The position numbers and the translations under genes are program-made. Of a DNA stretch of 64,000 bases, positions 1 to 11,805 are shown in pieces. The stretch's first letter is position 1. The number at the start of each line of letters is the position of its first letter. The DNA is from Pogostemon cablin (Eukaryota; Streptophyta; Magnoliopsida; Lamiales; Lamiaceae), in NCBI GenBank assembly GCA_023678885.1, contig CM042962.1:28720336-28784335 (forward strand), read 5' to 3'. Under the pieces are notes generated by a model. It was not told the DNA's origin and searched no databases. It worked only from the letters and a program-made list of their open reading frames with translations.

Positions 1-322
1 GGCCATCCCACCAAGTAGAATGTATCTATCTTCTTGTTCTGCTCTGCAGTATAAAGGGAAAACAACTTACCGAGAAAAGGTGATGAGAGAGAAAGTGAGA
101 GTGTTTGGGTGAAGAATGAAGGGAGAGTTTGTGACAGTATAAATATTTGACAAGAAGATGATCAACTCCAATTACTAAAACTAATTAAATGGTCATTATG
201 GAGAATTTAATGTAATCTTGATTTTATAGGGATATATATGGGAGATTTTCTTTGTAATTTTCCAGGTATTAAATACAATTTTATTTGTTTTGGATTTGGG
301 AAGAGTTTGAGTTGAGATTCTA

Positions 323-354
323 TGGTGGGGTGGGGTGGGGTGGGGTGGGGGTGG
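323..354 (+). repeat. (GGGGT)n microsatellite
   Basis: Five to six consecutive GGGGT units, the last ones slightly irregular. It creates a proline/histidine-rich open frame on the minus strand, which is an artefact of the repeat. Confidence 0.9.
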
Positions 355-611
355 TATTAAATGCAGAGAGAAGGGAACACTAAAGGACAGCTGTGAATTA
401 ATGCTACGCACAATACAAAGACCTTTTGGCATCCTTAGATCACTCATTAATGCTGGTAATGACTGCTTTTTTATATTTTCTCTATTTGTGTTTATGATTT
501 TGTTGATGCATTAATCACCATTTGTTTTCTGTATTAATGACAACCAGACTTTAGTTGAGCACTTAACACCTCTTTCGCCCTTCTTATTCAATATATCATC
601 ATCTTATTTTA

Positions 612-649
612 TTTCTTTTCTTTTCTTTTCTTTTCTTTTCTTTTCTTTT
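612..649 (+). repeat. (TTTTC)n microsatellite
   Basis: Seven or more near-perfect TTTTC units followed by an A-rich run at 658-671. Confidence 0.9.
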
Positions 650-918
650 ATTGCAAATAAAAAAAAAAAAAACAGATTTACCTACCACACCATTGAATAT
701 GATGGTAAAACCATACAGTGAATTAGTTTTGTGTCAAACCTTGATGTGCAAATGTGTAGAGATTGAATCTTTTCACTATCATCATTTATGATTTGTCATT
801 GACACTCTTATTTGTTACATCAACAAATTAAGGATTCATTGTCTTGTAATTATGATGACTTTGTTCATGCAATTTTAGATTCTCATTAATCTTTTTAAGT
901 ACTGAAAGTTCTGAGTTT

Positions 919-1110
919 AGTATCATTACACTATCGGCGATGCATTACACGATATCATTAATTACAATACGCATCGGAGTCTAGTATTATTACACTATTC
1001 GCCAATACGTAACACGACGTCATTAATTATAATACCCGTCTTAATTTAATATCATTACATTATTCGCTGATACGTAATACGACGTCATTAATTAGAATAG
1101 GCGGCGTATG
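919..1110. repeat. Three-copy tandem repeat, period 64-65 bp
   Basis: Copies begin at about 919, 983 and 1048. Each carries a core TATCATTACA, then a block like TACGTAACACGACGTCATTA. The copies differ by scattered substitutions, so the array is not recent. The shared ACGACGTCATTA block contains a GACGTC palindrome, the core of some bZIP sites, but nothing else suggests a regulatory role. Confidence 0.8.
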
Positions 1111-3260
1111 TTGTTGGCAACGACTAGAAAAATTATTTTCACAATAAAAACATTCAGAATAATAGCTGACGACATGTACAAATATTAATACTTCACATCA
1201 CGCCAATAGAATACTAAAAAAAATAAAATTATTGTTTAGGAATAGAATATTGAGAATCAATTTCAATGGTTATAAATACCAATTACAATCTTTTGATATA
1301 TATTTCAAAAGAATTAGGTTTAGTACATAATTTAGGTGATTTTGAAGAAAACTAAATTTAGAGTTGATAATAAGCAATGAAGACAACATGGGTTAGCATT
1401 CAATTTTGGGTTGGATTAAATATGTTGTGTCTCTTGAATGATGAGTCATGGGAGAGTGCATCTAAATAATTACTACTACTAGGACATGATTTAAATAGAA
1501 GAGCTTTTTATAGTCAAATGTATTTAAAATTGGCTTGACAAATAGTAATGGAAGGTGGAACCTAATACAACATTAATTACCAAAAAAGGCTTTTCCTTTT
1601 GACTCAAAAATTGGTACTTTCACTTGTGTTGAATGGAAGGGGGTAATAAGTGAACTTACTTTGGTAGATGCCAATTTCATAACTCCCAATTTAATTACTA
1701 GTATTTTTTAATTACACATATTTGAATTATACATTTTTTCTTTTCTTTCCCCAATTTCCAACCTATTGCATAGATAGAGGGTATGGATGGTAGAACAACT
1801 TCAAAAGTCTTAACATTTTCTCTAATAATTGACAATTGGGGCCTTTGAAGTGTGTCCTAAATCCCTCTCTTATTTAGATATTTATTTGTTCATACTTGAG
1901 GGTGACAAATAAGATATTTTAAAGGTAAAACAGTATGTGTAAAATTGCTTGAAACTTTAACTTTTATTTATTTATTATTATTCATATATAATATCAAGAG
2001 GTGTAATTTGTGAGACACTTTTTACAAAGATTATTGGTGATATAAAATTATTTATGTTGTTATTTTAGTTACTGTATCACTCAATGTATTATTTTATGGT
2101 ATTAGCTTATTAATATAGCAATCAACTAATTGAAAGAAGTTAGTATATGTTTCTTTTTCGTAGTTTCTAAACATTTTATAAAAAGGTATGAATTTCGTGT
2201 AATCAAGTGTACTGTGTCTCTTTGAAAATATTACTACTTTTCAAATGTATAAAATATTGCTCTCTATAATGTTAAGTGTTGCCTTTTCATTACAAAGAAA
2301 AAAAATGGTATATTCAAAAAAAATAAAAATTATATAAACCTTGAGTAACTCCCTATCATATACTCCTAACTCTACTATAAAATAGTGAAATGATTCTACC
2401 ATAACTTTTTCATGTAACTGTCCCAAATAATTTTTGGCATTTTTTTAAATATTTAATTTGGTTACCTTAAAATTAAAATTATAAATTAAAAAACGAAGCT
2501 ATTTTAAAGCTACATAATATACGTGGAACCTCAATGAGTTTTACCAAGTTTTGGTTGGTGTAATAATTGTGATATTGACTGACATTTATTTTTTTTAAAA
2601 AAATTAATAATAATTACTCCCACATCTCATTTATATTTGGACATATATATTTTATATATATATAATTTAAGTAAAGTTATTGGAGTACTATTTATTTTTT
2701 ATGCACAATAATATAAGGAACAAATAGAGATATTTTGGGTAGTTTAAAATTAGTGACATTTTAATAGTATTGTGGTGATGTGAGAGTATTGATATTATAA
2801 GTTATTTTTCGCTTTCAAGATGTATAAAAAATATTTGGATGTAAATGAATAATTCAAATTAAAGTAATATTTTTTTATGTAATATTTATATAATTGTTCA
2901 AGGTAGTTAGCCTGTTAATGCCCTCTTAAATTAGGTCTTGTCCCATTCCAACATTATTTTGTCGAAATGAATACTTAAGGTGGCATATGAGTCAATAGTA
3001 TTTTGTAGTATTATAAATGAATAAGATTGAATTGTAATAAAAAAAAATAAAGGAAAAATTAATTATAGGTACACACTTTGTACCCATAATTATTGTGAAA
3101 TACATTGATTGAAAAAAATTACTTTTACATACAAAATATTAAAGTAAATTACCAAATATAACTTTAAACTCATAACTTTTAAATCACAAACCCTAAACTC
3201 TCACCCACCGCCGGACCGCCGCAGGCTGGTCGGCGGACATCCGCCAGACCACAACATTTT

Positions 3261-3340
3261 TTTGCTGCACATACTTTTTTTACTGCACACACTTTTGCTG
3301 CACACGAATTTTTGCTGCACACAAATATTTATGTGCAGCA
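3261..3340. repeat. Cluster of TGCTGCACA motifs
   Basis: Four direct copies of a (T)nGCTGCACAYA motif (one reads TACTGCACA) spaced 15-18 bp apart, closed by an inverted copy ATGTGCAGCA at 3331-3340. It sits just after a GC-rich block (3,205-3,250) that is unusual in this AT-rich DNA. Such clusters occur as subterminal repeats of class II transposons, but no matching ends were found. Confidence 0.55.
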
Positions 3341-3545
3341 TATTGTAAGGATAATATTGGAATATCACTATATATTTATTTAGTTAGTAGTAATATTTTT
3401 GTATATTTGTATCTCATAGTAATTATTTTTTAGTTTTTCTAGTAGTAATCCTCCCATGAATAAATAATTAATGATCAAAATTTTACTATGCAGTATAAAA
3501 TTGGTCGGATTTTGAAGGACCAAAAATGTTAATATAATGTCATGG

Positions 3546-3554
3546 TAAATTTAA
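3546..3554 (+). repeat. 9-bp target site duplication, left (TAAATTTAA)
   Basis: TAAATTTAA directly precedes the left terminus GGGCGGCGCTATTGTC of the Mutator-like element. The same nine bases follow its right terminus at 4436-4444. Nine bases is the usual duplication length for the Mutator superfamily. Confidence 0.85.
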
Positions 3555-4435
3555 GGGCGGCGCTATTGTCACCCAAAACTTTACTTAGAGCACCCGAATC
3601 TTTAAAAAAATTAGAGTAAAATTTCTATTATACCCTCACTTCTAACTTACACCCAAATTAACTCTAACAATCTATTTTTGCTAAGCACACCACGCATTAT
3701 TTCTAAGTCCACCCAAAATTATTTTCATATACCAAACCTTAATTCCTAAATACACTGAGAAGAAGAAAAAGAAAAGATCAAAATCAAGAAAGAAATAGTT
3801 GATGTTAATTATGAAGAAATAGTTGATGTAAATTATTGAGGGGATGAAAACAGCATCAATGACGATTTTGTTTTCCATTCATACTTTGCCTTATCACAAG
3901 ACCCCAATCTAATTTTGTGATTTGATCTTCAACAATGGTGGTCGAGAAAGTCAAGAATTCACGAGGAAGTCCATGTGAAAGAGGTTTTTATTAGAATCAA
4001 TGACGAATAAACGCCATTGTTGATATCCGAGAAAGCAAAAGGCAGCCGCTTCAATTAGCAAGAATTCAATTACCAGAAAACACTGATTGTGTATGTATAT
4101 GAGTGCTTCGAAAGTTTGTGGTAATGTATTCTTGAATGATTATGGTTGAACATTATTTTCTTTTTCTTTTTAATTTGAGAGAGTATTAATTTTTTTACCT
4201 CAATTAATTTCTTTCTTGTTTTTTCTTTTTGATCTTTTTCTTCTTCTAATTAGTTACCTTCATGTGTTTTAAGAGCTTTGTATGTAAAGTAATAATTTTG
4301 GGTGAACTTAGCAAAAGAGTTTGATTGGAGTTAGTGTGAGTGTAAGTTAGAGGCAGGAGTATAATAGAAATTTTACTATTATATTTTTTTGAAATCGAGT
4401 GCCCTTAGTGAAGTTTTGGGTGACAATAGCAGCCC
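3555..4435. mobile_element. Non-autonomous Mutator-like element with long inverted repeats
   Basis: The 881-bp element begins GGGCGGCGCTATTGTCACCC and ends with the reverse complement of GGGCTGCTATTGTCACCC. The inverted similarity continues inward through several recognisable blocks (ACCCAAAACTT, AAATTTCTATTATA, TAACTTACAC, TTTTGCTAAG, CACCCAAAATTATT, GAAGAAGAAAAAG) for about 280 bp on each side, with small indels. That leaves about 300 bp of unique centre, which has no transposase-like frame. Perfect 9-bp target duplications flank it. Long inverted repeats plus 9-bp duplication fit a Mutator-superfamily element moved by a transposase encoded elsewhere. Confidence 0.85.
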
Positions 4436-4444
4436 TAAATTTAA
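4436..4444 (+). repeat. 9-bp target site duplication, right (TAAATTTAA)
   Basis: Identical to 3546-3554, directly after the right terminus of the Mutator-like element. Confidence 0.85.
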
Positions 4445-4747
4445 TTGTACTTTCACACGGTTGCATGAATCTTACTATAATTAGATCTATCCATTTTAAA
4501 TAGAAGGGGCTAACATTTGGGTGATACTCGTGACAACATACCAAGAGAGATTTTTAATTTTATTTTTTAATAATTGTCATTTTTCTTATAAAAATATCAT
4601 ACATTTAAAGTATTAATAAAACATGCCCTGTCCTAATTAAAAATATGAATATATAAGTTTATATTATAAATAATAAAATTAAATTTAAAAAATGATTTTA
4701 TGAATCTTATAATATAAAAAATTGAGAAGTAGTTATCTTACTTAACT

Positions 4748-4975
4748 TTTTTAAAAACACATATTTTGCAAGATTATGATTCCCCTAAATATAAATTATA
4801 TGTGTTATGTTTTCATTGGTTGAGCATTTAATAGGGTATTTAATTTTTAAAATTTTATTTTGGACTTTAATTTTTTAATGAGTTATACATAGTACTTTAT
4901 TTAATTTTGTATTTTTTTCATTTATTATATATATATATATATATATAATGTGTTGATGTATGATAAAATTTAACT
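4748..4975 (+). repeat. Direct repeat copy A (about 228 bp)
   Basis: This segment, with landmarks TTGCAAGATTATGATTCCCC and TTTCATTGGTTGAGCATTT, is repeated directly after itself. The second copy begins at about 4976, is interrupted by the hAT-like element at 5001, and resumes at 6174 with TTATGATTCTCC and the same TTTCATTGGTTGAGCATTT block to about 6,340. Copy A ends in a (TA)n run at 4926-4948 that copy B lacks. Confidence 0.85.
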
Positions 4976-5000
4976 TTTTAAAAAACACACATGTTGCAAG

Positions 5001-6165
5001 TAAGGATGGGCGGTATGGTATATTGAAAGTTTTTGGTCATACCAAATACCGTACCGAAATTTTCGGTATATAAAAAACATACCGTTACCTTATCTAAACT
5101 TTCGGTATACCGTAGTTCGGTATACCGATATTTCGATATAAGAAAATAGTATACCTTCTGCTTACCGATGTTACAGTATACCATATCATACCTAAAATAT
5201 CGGTATATACCATCCTATTAGATAGTTTGCTATGCTGTTATACACCTAAAATTCAATAAATCTAATAAAAAACTATACTAGAAAAGTGAAAGTTAGCTAT
5301 AAAATAAAATTTTAATAGATAACAAATTCATAATAAGAAAAATATACAACAATCCACAAACGACCAAATTAAATAAGAGTAAGTCTCATGAAAACCGGGT
5401 TTACATGTAAGCCTTATTTTTTAATATTACTCTTTAGTATATAAAAAATTACTCCTTGAAGAGTAATAATTTTTATACAGAAGAGTAATAATTCATATCT
5501 CTAAAAAGTAATTTTTCATGTACTAAAATGTAATCGATAAATCAGGATTTATAAGAATTTGAAAAGTAACTTTTTAATTTAGAAGAGTAACAATTTATGT
5601 GTTAAAGAGTAATTTTTATGTACTAAACAGTAAGCGAGTTTACATCATTAATATATCTAAACCTGATTTATAAATAGTATCTAAAAGATCTACACAAAAA
5701 CCATATGAAACTTATACTAAAATCAACACTTTTAAATTTTCATATAGGATAAAACTACGTAATTAAAAAAGAAGTACAAGATATTATGAAAGTCAATCAA
5801 CTCTATCACCCATTTATAATTATGAAGAAATATACAGTAGGATTTTAGATTTAATCTTTTAATTAAATAGTGTATATATAATTTAATTAAAAATTATAAT
5901 ATATAAATAATAATTATAATTGGATATATCATGTAGTATGATAATATCGTATCATATTACTAAAAAATTGAATATTTTACGGTATTTCGATATATACCAA
6001 AATACTGCGGTATTGATCATTTATATACCTTTATCGTACCAAAATTTTTAATACGGCATCATACCTTACCAAAAACTTCGACATACCTAAAATTTCGGTA
6101 AAATCAGTATTTTTCGATATGGTAATGACGGTATACTGAAATTTTGATATTTTTCTCCAGCCCTA
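5001..6165. mobile_element. hAT-like non-autonomous DNA transposon
   Basis: The 1,165-bp element starts TAAGGATGGGCGGTATGG and ends CCAGCCCTA, giving imperfect terminal inverted repeats TARGGNTGG. It is flanked by perfect 8-bp duplications GTTGCAAG (4993-5000 and 6166-6173), the hallmark length of the hAT superfamily. Both subterminal regions are packed with short motifs such as CGGTATACCG, GGTATA and TTTCGGTAT, which fits hAT subterminal transposase-binding repeats. No transposase frame is present. The insertion splits copy B of a tandem repeat, which confirms its boundaries independently. Confidence 0.85.
5383..5650 (+). repeat. Nested dispersed repeat inside the hAT element
   Basis: A 270-bp block starting GTCTCATGAAAACCGGGTTT and rich in GAGTAATTTTT / AAGAGTAATAATT motifs. 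A clear inverted copy lies 39 kb away at 44,985-45,235, ending CCCGGTTTACATGAGAC. Its AAACCGGGTTTACATG end and internal GAGTAAT motifs recur in the second copy. It may be an independent MITE nested in the hAT element or a mobilised segment of unknown type. Confidence 0.7.
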
Positions 6166-6400
6166 GTTGCAAGATTATGATTCTCCTAAATAAAAAGTAT
6201 GTGTTGTGTTTTCATTGGTTGAGCATTTAATAGGGTAATTAATTTTTAAAATTTTATTTTGAACTTTAATTTTTTAAATGAGTTATACATAGTACTTTAT
6301 TTAATTTAGTATTTTTTTTATTTATTAATGTTGTCTCTAGACTTTTAATTGTTCAATCATGAAGCATCAATGTAAATACACCACTTAATCATGTTAACCC

Positions 6401-7789
6401 TGTTGGCGTTCGATCGTTTAGTTAATGTGAACCGTTAGGGTTCCATGCGTTTCTAAATCAGCGGAAGCAAGAAACATAAAAACGTATTACCTTTCACCAG
6501 GGTATATTGAAGAAGAACATGAATTCTCGCCGGCAGCCTGCGTTGCCTCACCGTTTTAGGCATAACTTCTTCATCCAATCTCTGAATTGAGTGATCTATG
6601 CGCCAAAACGATCCTCTCTTTTGTGGCTTTCCAAAGGTGTATCACACGTTCAGTTCTGAGTTCCACACAATTTTAAAAAAATCATGGAAATAGACGAACA
6701 ATAACAGCAAACAACCTTCCGATCTTCTGTTGTATTCTCAAGTCCAATCTCGACGTCGTGTGGGAGACGATCTTCGAGATCTTTTCAATCTGCTGTTCCC
6801 TCACCCTTCTTACAGTGTTAGGCGTGAATATCAATTAGGGTTTCCAGACAGTTGAGATGACTTATATATGGGCTACAGTAGGGACCAGGAGGAGAAATCA
6901 GAGTTGGGCCTCCATTGGGCTTAAGTATCCAAGTTTAGCTCAGAACTTATACTTAAGTCCAATAATAATAATATATACCACTAAAATATTATTACTGTAC
7001 TACCGTTCTAATCTCATAATTACGTTATGGACTCCTTCTTATCATGAGCCCGTTAGTCTCCCCATGTTTAAGATATACAATGTTCATTAATTAATTAAGT
7101 TACTGACAATTCCATTAATTAATATCTCATCTGAGAGTAGTACCACTCAACCTCATTATCATGCTGGAATAAATTCACCTGCAAGGTTTACATGATAATC
7201 CTTATGAGCTCCTCAGGGGACATCATCAACCTATATCGAATACGGATTCCTTCTACAATCAACAGCACACCATAGAGACAACACTATTTCCCAACTCACC
7301 GAGTTTGTTGATTTAATTACATGTAAATCCCACCTATTGATGAATCAAAGAAATGCATACTGCCTTATGTATCGAGGTTATTGTATAGGAATTAAGAGCA
7401 AGCACATCCATAATAACTGAGATCAAGTTCTCCTATATAGTCAGTATAAATCGAACGATCTCAAGCGGTCCTTCTCAATACACACAAAGTGCACTAATGT
7501 GATTCTATAGTCAAGACAAACTAATACCAAATCACACTACAACAATCCTGATAGATTGTCCCTGTCTATCTAGATTGTGAGCATCAATTTATACTTTATA
7601 AGGAAACAGACAATATAATCTTCCGCGTGTTGTCGCACAACATATTATCTACAATATAAAGTGGACTATTGCATCGTACATATAAATAAGTTATAAGACG
7701 CAATCATTTGATCATATGATTCTCATTTCAAATAAATTGTTATAACTTTGTTCATACAAAAAACTAGACTTTTAGTATACAATCCAACA
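6401..7789 (-). repeat. 3' LTR of Copia copy 1 (complete)
   Basis: A 1,389-bp LTR, on the minus strand starting TGTTGGATTGTATAC and ending GAACGCCAACA, so it has the usual TG..CA ends and a 6-bp terminal inverted repeat TGTTGG/CCAACA. It is preceded on the minus strand by the polypurine tract at 7790-7800. It matches the LTR at 17,758-19,174. Small open frames inside it are not genes. Confidence 0.85.
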
Positions 7790-7800
7790 ATCTCCCACTT
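7790..7800 (-). other. Polypurine tract of Copia copy 1
   Basis: Minus strand AAGTGGGAGAT directly before the LTR start. AGTGGGAGA before TGTTGG is a common plus-strand primer in plant Copia elements. Confidence 0.8.
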
Positions 7801-9640
7801 ATACTAAAAGATTATGCTGTCATGTCTTCTGCCATACATCTGATTCCCACTCCCACTACACGACCATCAAAAGTTTTCGCTTTAAAGTCCTTGTAAAAAG
7901 ATTTATTAGGTTATCATTCGATGCAATCTAGGCGACAACAACCTTTCCCTCATCATACGATTTCTCGTAACAGGTGGTACTCGCGCTTCATGTGTTTAAT
8001 TACTTATGGGCTCGTGATTCCTTCAAGTTTGCAACTGCACCATTATTATCATAATAAATTGTGATAACCTTGGGCAAACTTAGAAACACTTCGAAGTTCA
8101 TCATGAAGTTTCTAAAGTCATATAAATACTTTGGCTGCCTTAGAGACTCCAATTTATCATCTTTCCATGGTGGAGTCCAAAATATATTTCTATATAACAC
8201 TCCTCAATCTTATGACTCTACTTCCTAAAATTAAACACATAACCTTTGAGGTAGATTTACTACCATCCCTATCTGAGTTGAAATTTTTGAATCTATGTAA
8301 CCCATAAGAAGCAGTGAATCTGTTCGGTAAGTCCACATATAATTTTTGGTCCTTTTCAGGTACATAAGTATATGTCTTACCACAGTTCATCATTCTTGTT
8401 TCGGGTTACCTTGATACTCACTGACCATGCCTTCGGCAAAATAGATATCCGATCTCATGTATAACATTCCTTAGATTAAACTTCCTTATTCGCCGAAGCA
8501 TAAGGAACTGCTTTCATCTCCTTTATCTTCTTTTGTGTCAAGACACATTTCTTTAGATAAAGTCACATGCTAAAACGAGTAAGGATTGTACCATTTCATG
8601 AAGCTTGAGATAAGCACAACATCCTATCTTGTGATCACGATGATCGCAAGTATATACTTTGCTTCTCTTAAGTCCTTCATTTCATACTATTTTATCAGCC
8701 ATACCCATACGCCCAACAATACTATTTCATTGTCTCCAATGAGCAATATATCATCTACTTACAGTACAAGAAATACTACCACGTTTCCGTCACTCTTTTC
8801 AATACACAAGACACATCCACGCATTGAATAAATCCATATGTCTGGATTTTCTCATCAAAATGGATGTTTCATGATCTTGAAGCTTGCTTGAGTCCATCGA
8901 TGGACACCTTTAAGCTTACAATCAAAATGCTCTTAGCCCTTTACAATGAATCACTCAGGTTGCTTCACATAGACGTTTTCTTCAAGACTTCCAATCAGGA
9001 AAGCTGTCTTGACATCTATTTGTTGTACCTCATATGCAATATGAATAATAATAAATAAAAGAATCTGGATCGACTTAGGCATAGCTACCGGCGAACAGGA
9101 TCACTCATAATCGAATTATTTCTTTCTGAGTATACCTTTTCGCAACAAGCTATGCTTCCAAGGTTTTCCCTTACCATATGATCCTCTTTTATTCTGTATG
9201 AACACTTCCAATGACTTTTACACCATTTGGCGGTTCTACAGGCTCCCAGATCTGACCTTGAATCCATAGATTCTTTTCAGAAATCATCGCAACTTGCTAA
9301 GATATCGCATTTTATCTTGTAGTGCTTAGTCGTATCTGTGGGTCAATTCCATGTTTACTAGGGACCAAGTCTCACGACTCTCCCAAAACATATATCTATC
9401 AGGTTGCAAAACAACCTCCCACTATGACAAGGCACTACATGCAATTGTGTATCAGATGTGACACAGGATGCAGTTTACCTTGTGGAATATCCTCTTGTAA
9501 ACTTGGTACTAATACTTTGTGTTTTCCCTCTCACTTCCTTTAGAACAACTTATACATGGGTATGTGATTTATTACATAGTCCTTTTTCAAAAAACTAGTG
9601 TCTGTGTTAACAATCACCCTTCGATCTTTTGGACTAAACA
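7801..9640 (-). pseudogene. RT/RNase H remnant of Copia copy 1
   Basis: Minus-strand conceptual translation retains recognisable Copia RNase H pieces: YYDNNGAVANLKESRAHK near 8,010-8,065 and SDRDGSKSTSK near 8,240-8,275. Further upstream on the minus strand, to about 9,060, are RT pieces comparable to those of copy 2. Reading is broken by many stops and shifts in every frame, and integrase, protease and gag are missing. It is a decayed, non-functional pol fragment. Confidence 0.75.
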
Positions 9641-10894
9641 TCACTTACAAACCAATAATGGAGGCCGCAGGAATCAATTACCAATCCCCTCTCCTATTTA
9701 GTTAATTAACATCGAGGGTTTTTACATGCATATAATATTTCGAATAAAGTACGTAACCTAGCATGCTCCTATTACTGCATATAAGGTAGTAAATCACAGA
9801 GAATCATGCATAGCATATATAACAATAATCAGATAACTAAATTAGTTATAACAGTTATATATCAGCGAATTTGATTGTTCGCCTCCAAGCATGAATATCG
9901 ACAAGGACTTTCAGATTATCAAATTTTTGAGAATTTTCAGATTATCAAATTTTCGAAACCATCAATATCAACCATTGATATCATCCAGATTATCAAAATC
10001 ATCGATATCGATCAGATTATCAAATTTTTGAAAAACTTCCTGATTATCAAATTTTCAAAACTATCGATATCGACCGCGATATCGTCCAGATTATCAAAAT
10101 CAACAATATCGACCAGCAACCATATATAACAATAATAGATAATTAAATCAATTATGGTAGTTATATATCATGAAAAAAAATACAGTCGAATTCGTACACT
10201 GAATCGTACGTGAAGTCGCGTTTCATCTCTCGCACTCCAGCATCCGTACGAGCTTTGCCTACCGCACGCTAGCAATCGTGCGCGCTACGCCTGCAGCGCG
10301 CCAATATCCGTGCGCCAAGAATTCTCGCACGCCACCGTGCTTTCCTGCCCATCTACCGTGCGCTATATCCGGCCAATCCGCGAGCCAAAACACCTTCACA
10401 CGGCAAGGAACATGTGTTCTCCGCCCGCAACCTAGCTCCAAGACTCGACAATCTGCTCGGTTTATGCTCACACTGTGCACGCCCACTCCGTGACACGCCC
10501 AACACCGTGCGTACCTTCATGTTATCGCTCAGGCTTCCGCGCCCCAGCTAGCCTTCACCCGGCAGTTATTGTGCTCCCTTTGCACTATCCGTATAGCCAA
10601 CTCCTGATTTCGTGTCCCCTTCGCAAGGCAATCACTTGCCATCGTATGTCCAGCCGTGCGCAACATGCCTGACAGCGTGTTCTGGTCATCTTCTCCAGGA
10701 GTGTTTTTTACCGAACAGGTTTTGACGATACACGCACACGATCGAAAATACAGATATAGGGTTTCACATAGGGATATTCATGGATTATACTATAAAATCA
10801 AACCATAATTCTCACATGTGATTCTATTCCGAATAAAAACACATAATCCACATAAACTCTAGCCTAACGTGTCACGCTTCACTACGAAATCGAA
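9641..10894 (-). other. Leader region of Copia copy 1, with minisatellite and GC-rich block
   Basis: This is the non-coding leader. At 9,900-10,112 it holds a minisatellite built from ATATCGAT and CAGATTATCAAA units, matching the array at 13,541-13,794 in copy 2. At 10,190-10,700 it holds a GC-rich block full of CCGTGCG and TGCGCG motifs. This block does not align with the corresponding GC-rich block of copy 2, although the flanks on both sides do. Open frames across the GC-rich block lack any known motif and are not called as genes. Confidence 0.65.
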
Positions 10895-10908
10895 GCTCTG
10901 ATACTAAT
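10895..10908 (-). other. Primer-binding site of Copia copy 1
   Basis: Minus strand ATTAGTATCAGAGC, one change from TTGGTATCAGAGC, which pairs with the 3' end of initiator methionine tRNA. It lies immediately inside the 5' LTR. Confidence 0.75.
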
Positions 10909-11723
10909 TATTGACATTCGATCGTTTGATTAACGTGAACCGTTAGGGTTTCATGCATTTCTAAATTAGCAGAAGTAAGAAACATATAAACATATTACCT
11001 TTTACCAGGGTATGTTTAAGAAGAACATGAATTCTCACCGGCAGCCTGCGCTGCCTCACCGTTTTGGTAATAACTTCCTCATCCGATCTCCTAATTGAGC
11101 GATCTACATGCCAAAATGATCCTCCATTCTATGGCTTTCCAATGGTATATCACACGTTCAATTATGAGTTCTATACAGTTTTAAAAAAATTGTGGAAGTT
11201 GACAAACATCAGTAACAAACAACCTTTCGATCTTCTGCTATATTCCAAGTCCAATCTCGATGTCGTGTGGGCGAAGATCTTCGAGATATTCTTAATCTGT
11301 TGTTACCTCACCCTCCTCACAGTGTTAGGAGTGAATAATAATCAATTAGGATTTTCGGTCAGATGAGATTACTTCTATATGGGCTACAGCAGGGACCAAG
11401 AGGAGAAATTAGAGTTGAGCCTCCATTGGGCTTAAGTATCCAAGTTTAGCCTAAAACTTATACTTAAGTCCAATAATAATAATATATACCACTAAAATAT
11501 TATTACTGCACTACCATTTTAATCCCATAATTACGTTATGGGCTCCTTCTTATTATGAGCCCGTTAGTCTCCCCATGTTTAAGATATACAATGTTCATTA
11601 ATTAATTAAGTTACTGACAACTGCATTAATTAATATCTCATCCGAGAGTAATATCACTCAACCTCATTATTATGCCGGAATAAATCCACCTGCAGGGTTT
11701 ACATGATAATCCTTATGAGCTCC
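10909..11723 (-). repeat. 5' LTR of Copia copy 1, truncated
   Basis: Aligns with positions 6401 to about 7,212 of the complete LTR. The U3-proximal part of roughly 580 bp is missing beyond GAGCTCC at 11,723, where the palindrome spacer begins. Confidence 0.8.
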
Positions 11724-11805
11724 ATAATGCAATTAGACATTCAAGTAGGAAGTGGATAAAACCTTGTAGTAATTTCAAAGAATATCTTGTTAGTCGAACT
11801 TCCAA
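11724..11805. other. Spacer at the centre of the Copia palindrome
   Basis: 82 bp with no similarity to the LTR, lying between two LTR fragments that break at almost the same LTR position. Its origin is not recognised. It would form the loop if the arms paired. Confidence 0.7.

Larger units (their letters stand above)
1..3545. other. AT-rich intergenic DNA, no supported gene
   Basis: No reading frame here looks like a protein. The first 70 bases read on the minus strand resemble splice-site sequence (GTAAGT, then CTGCAG 27 bases apart), but that spacing is too short for an intron and the segment is cut by the window edge, so no gene is called. The stretch holds two simple repeats, one 64-bp tandem repeat and a short cluster of TGCTGCACA motifs, listed separately. 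The rest is low-complexity A/T-rich sequence. Confidence 0.6.
6401..11723 (-). mobile_element. Degenerate Copia retrotransposon, copy 1
   Basis: Read on the minus strand the order is truncated 5' LTR (11723-10909), primer-binding site, GC-rich leader, degraded RT/RNase H, polypurine tract and a complete 3' LTR (7789-6401). Compared with copy 2 at 11,806-19,174 it lacks about 1.85 kb: sequence at 9,641 jumps from the leader equivalent of about 14,065 to the integrase C-terminus equivalent of about 15,905. That removes gag, protease and most of integrase, so it cannot be autonomous. It lies inverted to copy 2 and their truncated 5' ends face each other. Confidence 0.85.

Noticed and set aside
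1..70. Possible minus-strand splice sites at the window edge
   Set aside because: GTAAGT and CTGCAG are only 27 bases apart, below plant intron size, and the context is truncated.
10259..10672. Open frames of 65-75 codons in the GC-rich leader of copy 1
   Set aside because: Same explanation as in copy 2: no motif, and several overlapping frames.
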